Shown: positions 1 through 6,908, counted from the stretch's first letter. The stretch is DNA of 15,287 nucleotides from Methanobacteriota archaeon (GCA_023396365.1 JAEWWL010000030.1:1-15287), one strand, 5' to 3'. Notes: generated by a model not told the origin, from the letters alone. A program made the numbers and translations.

Positions 1-767
1 CTGAACTTTCCGAGATCTGCCTCAATACCCCGGATTGCAAGATTCATCTGGGCCATCTTCCAGGTAGTCGGGTTTGAGTCCTGACCGTAGACAGATATAT
101 TGTTGATATTCCCGCGATGATTCTCGATAAAATGTGCAGACTGAACAAACATTCCGCCGCTTCCGCAGCAGGGATCATAAATTCTTCCCTGGCAGGGCTG
201 CAAAACCTCAACAAGTGTCTTTACAACACATGCGGGAGTGTAAAATTCACCGGCTAATTTTCCTTCCTGCTCGGCAAACTTTGAAAGGCAGTACTCATAT
301 GCCCTTCCGAGAATATCCTTCTGGTCGCCATGATCTGCCATCTGGATATTTTTAAAAAGATCAACAACCTCGCCAAGCCGGCGCTTGTCAAGCTCAGGTC
401 TCGCAAATGTCTTTGGAAGAATATCTTTTAAGCGTTTGTTCTCCTTCTCAATTGCCCGCATTGCATCATCAATTGTCGTTCCAATCTCGGGAGTATGGGC
501 TTTTTTTGCAATTTCATCCCACCGGGCATCAGGAGGAACGAAAAATACGCCTTCGGCAAGGTACTCATCTCTATCCTCTTCAAACCCGTCGCCTTCCTCA
601 AGCAGCGCCCTGTATTTCTGCTCGAACTTATCGGAGATGTACTTTAAAAAAATAAGGCCTAAAACAACATGCTTGTACTCCGATGCATCCATATTTCCTC
701 GAAGGACACATGCGGCATTCCAGATTTCCTGCTCAAATCCAATATCTGCCGAATTTATATCTGCCAT
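1..767 (-). CDS. hsdM: Type I restriction-modification DNA methylase subunit HsdM (N-terminal 255 residues, cut by window edge)
   Basis: The reverse strand is open from an ATG at 765-767 to the window edge. The product starts MADINSADIGFEQEIWNAAC and contains an HsdM N-terminal helical domain (about residues 1-140, with a LGLIFLKYISDKFE segment). The methylase domain follows: GEFYTPACVV at about 174-183 and SAM-binding motif I YDPCCGSGGMF at about 197-207. The catalytic NPPF/NPPY motif would lie beyond the edge. HsdM forms the methylating core of type I systems with HsdS and partners HsdR; both would be expected further left. A GGGAG ribosome binding site lies about 10 bases upstream of the ATG (reverse complement of 780-784), and a TATA-like GTTTATAC is the reverse complement of 831-838. 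The family assignment is secure; whether the full gene is intact cannot be seen. Confidence 0.95.
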   Translation of the reverse strand, partial: MADINSADIGFEQEIWNAACVLRGNMDASEYKHVVLGLIFLKYISDKFEQKYRALLEEGDGFEEDRDEYLAEGVFFVPPDARWDEIAKKAHTPEIGTTIDDAMRAIEKENKRLKDILPKTFARPELDKRRLGEVVDLFKNIQMADHGDQKDILGRAYEYCLSKFAEQEGKLAGEFYTPACVVKTLVEVLQPCQGRIYDPCCGSGGMFVQSAHFIENHRGNINNISVYGQDSNPTTWKMAQMNLAIRGIEADLGKF

Positions 768-885
768 TTATTTCAAAATCTCCCAATATCTAAAAAACAT
801 CAATAGTAATTTTTTATTATGGTTAGAGATGTATAAACCAATCGAAAAAAAATGTGGATAATACTGTCAGAGTATTTTCATTTAC

Positions 886-929
886 CATGAAAACCCTCAT
901 GAAAATATCCTTTCATGCACGGGTTCATG
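886..929. repeat. Nested inverted repeat upstream of hsdM
   Basis: The inner hairpin is CATGAAA (898-904), six-base loop, TTTCATG (911-917), a perfect 7-bp stem. The outer arms are CATGAAAACCC (886-896) and GGGTTCATG (921-929), which pair apart from a two-base bulge. It sits about 50 bp upstream of the putative hsdM TATA box, so it could be an operator for the R-M operon. It could also be a fold in the trailing part of the cdc6 transcript, although the T-run at 1017-1026 lies before it. The function is unknown. Confidence 0.5.
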
Positions 930-1016
930 TAAGTTGCAAAGTAACCTGCATGTAAAATCAAATCTGACTTTCATTAACAATTTTCCAAAATATCGCCAGT
1001 GAAATCATAATATTTT

Positions 1017-1026
1017 AAAAAAAAAA
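1017..1026 (-). terminator. Oligo-T terminator downstream of cdc6
   Basis: Ten consecutive A residues on the plus strand give a T10 run about 64 nt after the cdc6 stop when read on the minus strand. Oligo-T tracts are sufficient terminators for archaeal RNA polymerase. The assignment rests on position and composition only. Confidence 0.5.
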
Positions 1027-1089
1027 TCTTCAGGAGAATTGACAGGTTATCCTTTTTTTATGCCTCCCTGTTTAATTAAGATACTTTCT

Positions 1090-2271
1090 TCACCCCCTAA
1101 CCTCCACATAACTCATCCGCCCGTGTACCCCGTCTCTTCTGACAATGTTGATAAGCCGAAGCTCCTCTAACTTTTTCAGATACTCAAAAAAGTAGGTATA
1201 TCCGATATTCAGATCACTCTTTGCACGCCGCTGCAACTCTCCTGATGTAACACCCCCAAAAGAAGCACCGCCATAAAAAAAATCTCCTGAAGAAACACCC
1301 ACAAAGCCTTCTGCCCCCTCAAAAGAGCCGCCCGCAGCATCACTGCTTTTTTGGCACATCTTTTCAATTAACAAAAACAGCTTCTTCTCACCGGGCTTAA
1401 GGGTCTTTAAAGTCTCTGATGCATGAACATCCTTTGATACAAAAAATGCTTTTTTGACATCCTCATCACAAACACATCTCCTCGCATCGTTTTCAGCATT
1501 CATCACAGACCGCCTTATAAGATCAAGGCCGACTCTTATATCGCCTGACTTCATCGAGCACTCAACAATCAGATTTAAAATCTCACCTGAGATTACATTT
1601 GGATAAACGCCCTGCACAATTCTTGCCTTAAAAATTTCATGCATCTCCTCAGCCGAATACGGCGGAAAATACACCTCAGACGGTCTGAATGACGAGACGA
1701 CTGCGGCATTAAGACCGCTTAGAAAATCCCGGCCGACATCGGACAAAACTGCAAAAACTCCTATTCTGACCTCCTCATACTCCTGGTTAAGCCGCAGAGC
1801 AGAGAACAAAACAGTGTTAAGTGATTCGCGGCTTTTTATGTAATTGACATCATCAAGGCACAATAAAACAACCTTCTTCTCCTCCGCAATTTTTTTTGCA
1901 ACAGCAGAGATGAGATTTTCAAAAGACAGGCCGGAAGGCTTTATCTTTGTATCTGTAACGCTCCTGTAAACTTTGGAAAAAATTGAGAAGGCAGAGCTTT
2001 CAATCTGGCAGTTTACATACACAAAAACAATTTTTTTTGTGTGCATCTCAGCCTCACAAAAAAGTTTTTTAAGGCACGTGGTCTTCCCCGTCCCGCAAAG
2101 CCCCCTGCATATTGTGTTCACCGGCGAAAAGCCCAAAAGCGCCGGCCTTAGATTGTATGAGAGCTCTTTTATCTGTTCATCCCGAAATAAAAACCTGTCA
2201 GGCATATAGTCTGACTCAAAGGCAGACATATCCCTAAACAAAGTCTGGTCCCATTTCAAAAACTGACTCAT
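1090..2271 (-). CDS. cdc6: Orc1/Cdc6-family AAA+ replication initiator-like protein
   Basis: This 393-residue protein has the Orc1/Cdc6 layout. Walker A is GLCGTGKT (57-64) and Walker B is LLCLDD (136-141), with Asp-Asp where Asp-Glu is usual. A sensor 1 region VLSDVG lies at 175-180 and the sensor 2 motif GDIR at 243-246. A C-terminal winged-helix region spans about 295-393 and ends in LNIGYTYFFEYLKKLEELRL. Family members bind origin recognition boxes and load the MCM helicase. The winged-helix region is interrupted by a Gly/Ser/Phe-rich stretch at about 309-343, a likely flexible loop. The start is supported by MSQFLKWDQTLFRD, a typical pre-AAA segment; a TATA-like ATATTTATC lies upstream on the minus strand near 2302-2310. 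I saw no repeated origin recognition boxes next to it. It may therefore be an accessory paralogue rather than the main origin's initiator; the neighbouring R-M gene fits an accessory location. Confidence 0.9.
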   Translation of the reverse strand: MSQFLKWDQTLFRDMSAFESDYMPDRFLFRDEQIKELSYNLRPALLGFSPVNTICRGLCGTGKTTCLKKLFCEAEMHTKKIVFVYVNCQIESSAFSIFSKVYRSVTDTKIKPSGLSFENLISAVAKKIAEEKKVVLLCLDDVNYIKSRESLNTVLFSALRLNQEYEEVRIGVFAVLSDVGRDFLSGLNAAVVSSFRPSEVYFPPYSAEEMHEIFKARIVQGVYPNVISGEILNLIVECSMKSGDIRVGLDLIRRSVMNAENDARRCVCDEDVKKAFFVSKDVHASETLKTLKPGEKKLFLLIEKMCQKSSDAAGGSFEGAEGFVGVSSGDFFYGGASFGGVTSGELQRRAKSDLNIGYTYFFEYLKKLEELRLINIVRRDGVHGRMSYVEVRG

Positions 2272-2442
2272 AAAAAAAGGTCACTATTAAGAGCTGATAA
2301 ATATGCATGCAGATTACTTTCAGACCGCCCGCAAATGGTTTATGATGAGGCTTTAATTGCTCAAAATTTAAATTCAAAAAGCGCAAAAACATCAATCAGC
2401 CGGTGCAAAAAAAATTATTAATTATAGTCAGGAAAAAAATGG

Positions 2443-2486
2443 CCCGGAAATTTTATTGGGCTTTACGCCCGGGTTTGATTTTTTTA
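2443..2486 (+). terminator. GC-rich hairpin followed by T-rich tract
   Basis: CCCGG at 2443-2447 can pair with CCGGG at 2469-2473, or alternatively GGGC (2458-2461) with GCCC (2467-2470). A TTTGATTTTTTT tract follows. The local GC content stands out against the AT-rich surroundings. It lies upstream of the nrpRI promoter on the plus strand, where a terminator would block read-through into nrpRI. It could equally be a protein binding site. Confidence 0.3.
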
Positions 2487-2556
2487 TGGGCAGTGTCTTT
2501 TATCGGAAGATATTATAGTTCTTTCAGTCAATATTTTACATTCAATATTTTACTCT

Positions 2557-2562
2557 GGTGAT
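2557..2562 (+). promoter_or_regulatory. Strong ribosome binding site GGTGAT of the leader ORF upstream of nrpRI
   Basis: GGTGAT matches the archaeal anti-Shine-Dalgarno core, and the same hexamer precedes the transporter gene at 4485. Three bases separate it from the ATG at 2566, not from the nrpRI ATG at 2632, so it marks the short leader reading frame as the better-equipped start. Confidence 0.6.
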
Positions 2563-2565
2563 CTG

Positions 2566-2625
2566 ATGAATTATTACATGCAGTTTTACGGCTTCGTATC
2601 AGGGAATAAAAGGGAGATGGTCTGA
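2566..2625 (+). CDS. Possible 19-codon leader peptide upstream of nrpRI
   Basis: ATG at 2566 opens a 19-codon frame, MNYYMQFYGFVSGNKREMV, ending in TGA at 2623-2625, six bases before the nrpRI ATG. It has a much better ribosome binding site (GGTGAT) than nrpRI itself, whose nearest purine-rich element GGGAG (2612-2616) lies inside this frame and 15 bases from the nrpRI start. The arrangement suggests translational coupling of nrpRI to the leader. The peptide has no recognised domain. It could also be chance; conservation of the frame among relatives would decide. Confidence 0.4.
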   Translation: MNYYMQFYGFVSGNKREMV

Positions 2626-2631
2626 AGTCTT

Positions 2632-3582
2632 ATGAGCTTTATCAGGTCCGAGAGAAAATGCATTGAAATTTTGCGGATATTAAAAGAGCACCAGGAGCCT
2701 GTGGGAGCAAAGCGGCTTTCAGAGCTTATGACTGAGCATGGCTTTGCCCTGACTGACAGGGCAGTCCAGTATTATCTCAGCTACATGGATGAAAAGGGCT
2801 TTACCAGAAAGGTTGGAAACCGTGGAAGAGTTTTAACACCCGCAGGAATTTCAGAGACAGAGCATGCACTTGTTGATGAAAGGATAGGATACATCATATC
2901 AAAACTTGAGCGCCTTGCCTTTAAAAGCAACTTCAATCCACAGACCGGCACAGGAAATGTTGCTTACAATCTCTCATTTGTTCCTTCAGAACAGATTGAT
3001 GATGTTGCAGGGGCATTTGATGAAGTGATAAAAGGCGGAATCAGCTTTTTTACATCATATAAAATAATCGACAGCGATCCGCGTATCCCAAAAGGCCATA
3101 CAGGAATAATTACTGTCTGCAGCATTACAATGGACGGGGTTCTGCAAAGCTATGGCATTCCTGTAAAGATGGCTTTTGGAGGAAATTTAAAGATAGAAAA
3201 TTTCAGGCCGTCCGGATTTAAGGATTTGATTGGATATAAGGGAACGACAATCGATCCGCTTCTTCTCTTCATCAATGCAGGCTTAACATCAATTGATTCA
3301 GTGCTTAAAACAGGAGAGGGAACAGTGCTTGCAAATGTTCGTGAAGTTCCGGAAAAAGCGCTCTCCTCAGTTGAAGAAATTGCAGCATCCATGAGGGAAT
3401 CAGGATTTTTATTTCCGGTTGCAACAGGATCAGGTGTTTTAAACATCCGTCCTGACCCTTACAGGACCTCAATTGTTGCATACAGCGGCATGAATCTTAT
3501 CGGATATGCTGTTGAGAAGGGATACAATATTAAAACAGAGATTGGAGCAGGAAATATTCCGTTCTCCGGTTTTGATCTATAA
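2632..3582 (+). CDS. nrpR: NrpR-type nitrogen repressor with N-terminal winged HTH (NrpRI type)
   Basis: The 316-residue protein starts with a winged helix-turn-helix (about residues 6-70; IEILRILKEH, RAVQYYLSYMDEKGFTRKVG) and continues with a single NrpR effector domain (about 83-316). Diagnostic segments are GTGNVAYNLSFV, GIITVCSITMDGVL, GIPVKMAFGG, YKGTTIDPLLLF and a final GAGNIPFSGFDL. NrpR represses nitrogen-assimilation and nitrogen-fixation genes in methanogens by binding GGAA-N6-TTCC-type operators; 2-oxoglutarate relieves binding. The HTH-plus-one-domain form corresponds to the NrpRI arrangement described for Methanosarcina, where a second protein, NrpRII, supplies the other domain. 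The second gene lies immediately downstream and convergent. Two matching operators sit in front of the glutamate synthase and amt-glnK operons in this window. The start is fixed by the HTH, which begins within the first ten residues. Confidence 0.93.
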   Translation: MSFIRSERKCIEILRILKEHQEPVGAKRLSELMTEHGFALTDRAVQYYLSYMDEKGFTRKVGNRGRVLTPAGISETEHALVDERIGYIISKLERLAFKSNFNPQTGTGNVAYNLSFVPSEQIDDVAGAFDEVIKGGISFFTSYKIIDSDPRIPKGHTGIITVCSITMDGVLQSYGIPVKMAFGGNLKIENFRPSGFKDLIGYKGTTIDPLLLFINAGLTSIDSVLKTGEGTVLANVREVPEKALSSVEEIAASMRESGFLFPVATGSGVLNIRPDPYRTSIVAYSGMNLIGYAVEKGYNIKTEIGAGNIPFSGFDL

Positions 3583-3585
3583 ATA

Positions 3586-4332
3586 TCAATAATCCTTAAT
3601 GCTTTTTAGAAGTGATACGTCCATCACCCCTTTCATTGACTGAACCTGTGCCCATTTTCCTGATTCCTTAAATGCCGCAATCGGATTTGTTCCGCCAATC
3701 ATTGCAATTCCCTGGTAGTTGGGAGTTATCGGAACACCAAGCAGAGGAGTGTTTGGAACACCAACATCCAAAATTCCGCTAAACCCTGCCGAATTCAGAT
3801 CATCCAAAACTTCCATTACAGCAGACTCGGCCTCCATGTGGCACTCCCTTATATTTGCCGTGATTGTTCCGCTTCCGTTTTTTATAACATTTAAAACCGA
3901 TGTTGTGCCCTGTGAGATCATTACTGTTATTGGATCAATTGTTGTGTGCTCATATTGTATCATTGCAGTAAACCGCCGGGGGGATAAGTCTTCTATTTCA
4001 ACAAGACCGCCGCCTATTGTATTTACAGGAACACCTCTTCTGTAAAGCACAGAGTCTAAAATCAGACTGCACATTGTGCATATCCCTACATTTCCTTTCG
4101 GGACCTGAAAGTTTTCAAATATTGCACCCTCCTCTGCAAATAAAACCTTATCACTTGTACAAAGCCCTGTTGCATAGGCGTCCCTGAATATTTTTATTGC
4201 CGCCTCCAAATCGCGGGATTTTATCAGGGAAAAATTGTATATGATGTTGCCGCTGTTCTCAAGCGGATCATAATTTAATGCAAGAGTATTTTCTTCTATT
4301 TTATGGTTTATGAATTTGAGCGGTTTATTCAT
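3586..4332 (-). CDS. nrpR2: NrpR domain protein without HTH (NrpRII type)
   Basis: This 248-residue protein is one NrpR domain, collinear with residues 83-316 of the upstream convergent protein. It shares GNIIYNFSLI, GICTMCSLILDSVL, GVPVNTIGGGLVEIED, YEHTTIDPITVM and GSGTITANIRE, but lacks any DNA-binding segment. In Methanosarcina mazei the HTH-less NrpRII works with NrpRI as a corepressor that contacts TBP; the same partnership is the natural inference here. The ATG at 4330-4332 is preceded by a weak GGGAT site, and an ATG eight bases further upstream runs straight into a stop. The gene is read toward nrpRI, with stop codons 3 bp apart, so each 3' untranslated region must run antisense into the other gene unless transcription ends inside coding sequence. 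Confidence 0.9.
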   Translation of the reverse strand: MNKPLKFINHKIEENTLALNYDPLENSGNIIYNFSLIKSRDLEAAIKIFRDAYATGLCTSDKVLFAEEGAIFENFQVPKGNVGICTMCSLILDSVLYRRGVPVNTIGGGLVEIEDLSPRRFTAMIQYEHTTIDPITVMISQGTTSVLNVIKNGSGTITANIRECHMEAESAVMEVLDDLNSAGFSGILDVGVPNTPLLGVPITPNYQGIAMIGGTNPIAAFKESGKWAQVQSMKGVMDVSLLKSIKDY

Positions 4333-4433
4333 ATATACATCCCTTATTCTGTTTAGATTGCATTTAAAATATATACTTCATATATCTTGAGTTTATTTTA
4401 TTGATAAAAAAATCAGGGGCATAATTTTTTTGA

Positions 4434-4455
4434 GATATTATTAAATAATGATATC
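4434..4455. promoter_or_regulatory. Imperfect palindrome over the transporter promoter
   Basis: GATATTATT (4434-4442), spacer AAAT, AATGATATC (4447-4455): eight of nine positions pair. It overlaps the AT-rich segment where the TATA box of the 4485 gene would be expected, and lies about 30 bp before its start codon. It does not resemble the GGAA-N6-TTCC operator. It may be an operator for a sulfur-responsive or other regulator, or an AT-rich coincidence. Confidence 0.4.
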
Positions 4456-4484
4456 TTCCAATTGAACAAATCAGGTGATGTTCA

Positions 4485-5012
4485 ATGTTTGATATTATAT
4501 CTTTTATGACCTCTGCTGTGTGGTCTCCTTATGCTGCGGGGGCAGGAATCGGAGTTTTGAGCTGGCTTTCATTTCTTCTCTCCAACAAGCCTCTTGGATG
4601 CTCAACAACGTATTTCAAAACATTTGGAATGCTGAGAATGGCAGTAAGCAAAGAAGGAATTGACAAAAACCCGTATTACCAAAAGTACAAACCTGAGATT
4701 GACTGGCAGTGGATGCTTGTTTTGGGAATTGTGATTGGAGCTTTCATATCATCATACATCTCAGGCGTATTTGAACTGTCATGGGTTCCTGAAAGTTTTG
4801 CCAAAAAGTTTGGAGACAATCCGCTGCTTCGGGTTTTAGTTGCCCTTGCAGGAGGAATTTTAATGGGATTTGGCGCACGATTTGCAGGGGGATGCACAAG
4901 CGGGCATGGAATTTCAGGAACAACACAGCTCTCACTCTCAAGCATAATTGCAGTAATATTCATGTTCGCCGGCGGAATAGCAGCTGCATTTTTATTATAC
5001 AGGGTGATTTGA
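4485..5012 (+). CDS. YeeE/YedE-family sulfur-compound transporter, first half
   Basis: The 175-residue membrane protein has about four or five hydrophobic helices (roughly 16-33, 77-98, 115-134, 152-173). It carries the family signature GFGARFAGGCTSGHGISG (about 128-145) with Cys137, and another cysteine in LGCSTT (Cys39). YeeE/YedE proteins (for example TsuA) import thiosulfate or related sulfur species using conserved cysteines. Characterised members are single chains of about 330-400 residues; here the two halves are separate genes totalling 360 residues, so the pair probably forms one transporter. Translation starts at ATG 4485 after GGTGAT at 4474-4479. The next gene begins directly after the stop codon, indicating one transcript. 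The substrate cannot be told from sequence. Confidence 0.85.
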   Translation: MFDIISFMTSAVWSPYAAGAGIGVLSWLSFLLSNKPLGCSTTYFKTFGMLRMAVSKEGIDKNPYYQKYKPEIDWQWMLVLGIVIGAFISSYISGVFELSWVPESFAKKFGDNPLLRVLVALAGGILMGFGARFAGGCTSGHGISGTTQLSLSSIIAVIFMFAGGIAAAFLLYRVI

Positions 5013-5570
5013 ATGTATGATAACCTTCATAAAAACAGAAAGATTCAGCTCATCCTCGGACTTTTAATCGGAATCGGGTTTGGTTTTTTCCTCCAGAAGG
5101 GTGGAGTGACAGAGTATGATGTCATCATAGGGCAGCTTTTGCTTGTGGATTTTACCGTGGCAAAAATAATAGCAGCAGCAGTTCTTGTAGGAATGCCCGG
5201 AGTGTATCTTCTAAAGCACTTTGGCTATGCACAAAACCATATTAATAAAGGATCTCTTGGAACAACAGTCATAGGCGGACTTATATTTGGCGCCGGCTTT
5301 GCAGTTTTAGGACTTTGTCCGGGAACTGTTGCAGGTGCTGTCGGGCAGGGCTGTCTTGATGCTCTTTTTGGAGGTGTTGTGGGAATAATTATCGGTACAG
5401 GTATTTTTGCAGCATTTTATCCTAAATTAAACGAAGGAATCTTAAATTACAAACCTTTAAAGTATGAAACCTTATATGAATTGCTTAAAGTAAAACAGGC
5501 ATATATGATTGTCTTCTGTCTTGCGGCAGGAGCTGCAGTATTATATGCTCTTGAACACTTTGGATTGTAA
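5013..5570 (+). CDS. YeeE/YedE-family sulfur-compound transporter, second half
   Basis: The 185-residue membrane protein has five likely helices (about 11-29, 47-68, 83-101, 117-137, 163-181). It carries the second-half family signature GLCPGTVAGAVGQG (about 100-113) with Cys102, followed by Cys114. This complements the GGCTSGHG signature of the preceding protein. The ATG at 5013 abuts the previous stop codon, and its ribosome binding site GGTGAT (5003-5008) lies within the end of the upstream gene, consistent with tight coupling and a stoichiometric pair. The C-terminus holds an amphipathic, lysine-rich segment before the last helix. The transported compound (thiosulfate, sulfide-level sulfur or a selenium analogue) is not determined. 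Confidence 0.85.
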   Translation: MYDNLHKNRKIQLILGLLIGIGFGFFLQKGGVTEYDVIIGQLLLVDFTVAKIIAAAVLVGMPGVYLLKHFGYAQNHINKGSLGTTVIGGLIFGAGFAVLGLCPGTVAGAVGQGCLDALFGGVVGIIIGTGIFAAFYPKLNEGILNYKPLKYETLYELLKVKQAYMIVFCLAAGAAVLYALEHFGL

Positions 5571-5617
5571 GGAAGAATAACTCTAAATAAAGTTAAAAAA
5601 GAATGGAAATGATCTAA

Positions 5618-6355
5618 ATGAATGACGAAATGCAAAAAAAACCGGATTACGCAAAAATTTCAAAAATTCTTACTGACACACTAAAACTGCCGCAGTCGCC
5701 TGTTGCGGTAAAGCTTGCAAAGTCGCCTGAAGGCATCCCTGATGGAATTTCTGAGATCGAAAGCGCTGTAAGGCACTGCCAGATGGTTGCTATGGCAGGA
5801 CGTGAAGGAAAAATATTCTATGCAAGAGGGGATAAGCATGCATGCGCCGGAGGCGGATGGGCACTTGGTGTTAAGGAGATTACGCCTTCACTTCAGAGCG
5901 GAGAATTTTATTTCAAACTGGGAAAGTATGAGTCATGGGCATCATGCATGAGGACTATTAAAAGTGTCCCGTTTGTTCAGAAGACCGCATCAAATGAGCC
6001 CGGAACATACGCAACTGTTTATGCACCTCTTGAAAAGACTCCCTTTGATCCGCATGTAGTCATCATTGTTGCACAGCCGGTTCAGATGCTTAAGTTTGCG
6101 CAGGCTCTTCTTTACAGGATGGGCGGAAGGATTCACTGCGAATTTTCAGGAATACAATCCGTATGTGCAGATGCATGTGCACAGCCATATCTTACAGGAA
6201 AAGCCAACATATCACTTGGCTGCGATGGTTCAAGGAAATTTTCAGGAATCGATGATGACTTAATGGTTATGGGAATTCCGGCTGAAATGCTTGAGGAGAT
6301 TGCACAGGCTGTCCCAATTGTATCAGGCGCTGCCGGGTCAAAGACCAAAAATTAA
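5618..6355 (+). CDS. DUF169 family protein
   Basis: This 245-residue soluble protein shows the DUF169 pattern: an N-terminal SKILTDTLKLPQSPVAVKLA segment, then RHCQMVAMAGREGKIFYARG (Cys54) and HACAGGGWALG (Cys76). A central HVVIIVAQPVQMLKFAQALLY strand-helix and a late GCDGSRKFSGIDDDLMVMGIP follow. The family is widespread in methanogens and anaerobes and has no established function; conserved cysteines suggest metal or redox chemistry, but this is inference. It starts at ATG 5618 behind a purine-rich GGAAATGAT, 47 bases after the transporter pair on the same strand, so co-transcription with a sulfur transporter is plausible. A nine-T run follows the stop. I see no signal peptide or membrane helix. 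Confidence 0.8.
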   Translation: MNDEMQKKPDYAKISKILTDTLKLPQSPVAVKLAKSPEGIPDGISEIESAVRHCQMVAMAGREGKIFYARGDKHACAGGGWALGVKEITPSLQSGEFYFKLGKYESWASCMRTIKSVPFVQKTASNEPGTYATVYAPLEKTPFDPHVVIIVAQPVQMLKFAQALLYRMGGRIHCEFSGIQSVCADACAQPYLTGKANISLGCDGSRKFSGIDDDLMVMGIPAEMLEEIAQAVPIVSGAAGSKTKN

Positions 6356-6369
6356 TTTATTTTCTGAAA

Positions 6370-6378
6370 TTTTTTTTT
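6370..6378 (+). terminator. Oligo-T terminator after the DUF169 gene
   Basis: T9, then AA, then T5, about 15 nt after the DUF169 stop codon. This is a typical archaeal T-tract at the end of the 4485-6355 transcription unit, in the short gap before a convergent gene. Confidence 0.5.
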
Positions 6379-6398
6379 AATTTTTACTTAAAAGCACA

Positions 6399-6908
6399 TC
6401 AGTTTTTTTTAGAAACCCGCATTATTTCAGTATACAAAGAGACAAACGAAAGGCTGAGAAGGTTTAGGGTTGTTGCAAAATACCACAAATAAGATTCGCC
6501 GGTGTTTAACTGAGCTATCCATCCTGACCACAGCATAAAGCAGATTATAAGAAACGAAAGCATTGTATCAAATGCAAGAAATACAAAAGGAATCCCGAAT
6601 ATTCTTCCCGCCTGCGCCAGTGTGCAGTAGTCAAAAAAATCCTCTCTGCCGGCGGCGTTTAAAATAATTCTGCCTGCATTCATTAAAATATCAGTAACAG
6701 CCCAGATGATTATTAAAATTCCAAAAATTTTAAAAAGAAAAATACTGCCGTCCTCTCCTGTCCGCAGAGCAGCAAGTCCGAAAAGGAGTTTGAATATGCA
6801 AAAAGGTATTCCTATTGTAAGACCTAAAAAAAAAGGGCTTTTAAAAAAATCCTCATAATTTTTATTTTTGCTCAGATTTTTACAAAAAAATAATTTTAAT
6901 GCCTGCAT
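6399..6908 (-). CDS. Hypothetical four-helix membrane protein
   Basis: I do not recognise this 169-residue protein. It has a basic N-terminus (MQALKLFFCKNLSKNKNYED) and four hydrophobic stretches at about 28-48, 58-77, 106-128 and 140-160. The C-terminus MRVSKKN is basic. By the positive-inside rule both ends probably face the cytoplasm. No catalytic or transport motif is visible. It is monocistronic, read toward the DUF169 gene and preceded by the 16-bp AT-rich repeat tract. No ribosome binding site precedes the ATG at 6906-6908, so the mRNA may be leaderless. Codon use and helix pattern support a real gene, and no competing frame gives a better product. Confidence 0.7.
   Translation of the reverse strand: MQALKLFFCKNLSKNKNYEDFFKSPFFLGLTIGIPFCIFKLLFGLAALRTGEDGSIFLFKIFGILIIIWAVTDILMNAGRIILNAAGREDFFDYCTLAQAGRIFGIPFVFLAFDTMLSFLIICFMLWSGWIAQLNTGESYLWYFATTLNLLSLSFVSLYTEIMRVSKKN

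Larger units (their letters stand above)
768..1089. other. Intergenic region between hsdM start and cdc6 end
   Basis: This spacer has no convincing gene. It holds the hsdM promoter (TATA-like sequence at 831-838 read on the minus strand), a nested inverted repeat at 886-929, and an oligo-T run on the minus strand (A10 at 1017-1026) that probably ends the cdc6 transcript. To the right of the inverted repeat, CATGTAA occurs at 926-932 and TGCATGTAA at 948-956, flanking a GTTGC/GTAAC imperfect inverted repeat. Confidence 0.6.
2272..2565. other. Divergent promoter region cdc6 / nrpRI
   Basis: This spacer between divergently transcribed genes holds AT-rich stretches, one GC-rich inverted repeat (2443-2473) followed by a T-rich tract, and candidate TATA elements for nrpRI (TATTATAG, 2511-2518). 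No GGAA-N6-TTCC operator was found here, so autoregulation of nrpRI by this motif is not supported. No origin recognition box pairs were found either. Confidence 0.5.

Noticed and set aside
385..861. A 158-codon open frame on the plus strand at the left end
   Set aside because: It lies antisense to the clearly recognisable HsdM coding sequence, and its translation is serine/isoleucine-rich without domain features.
2272..2565. Replication origin next to cdc6
   Set aside because: No paired origin recognition boxes with G-stretches or repeated motifs were found; one GC-rich hairpin is not enough.
3583..3585. Frameshift splitting an original two-domain NrpR gene
   Set aside because: The two NrpR genes are on opposite strands, each complete with its own start and stop, so a frameshift cannot explain the split.
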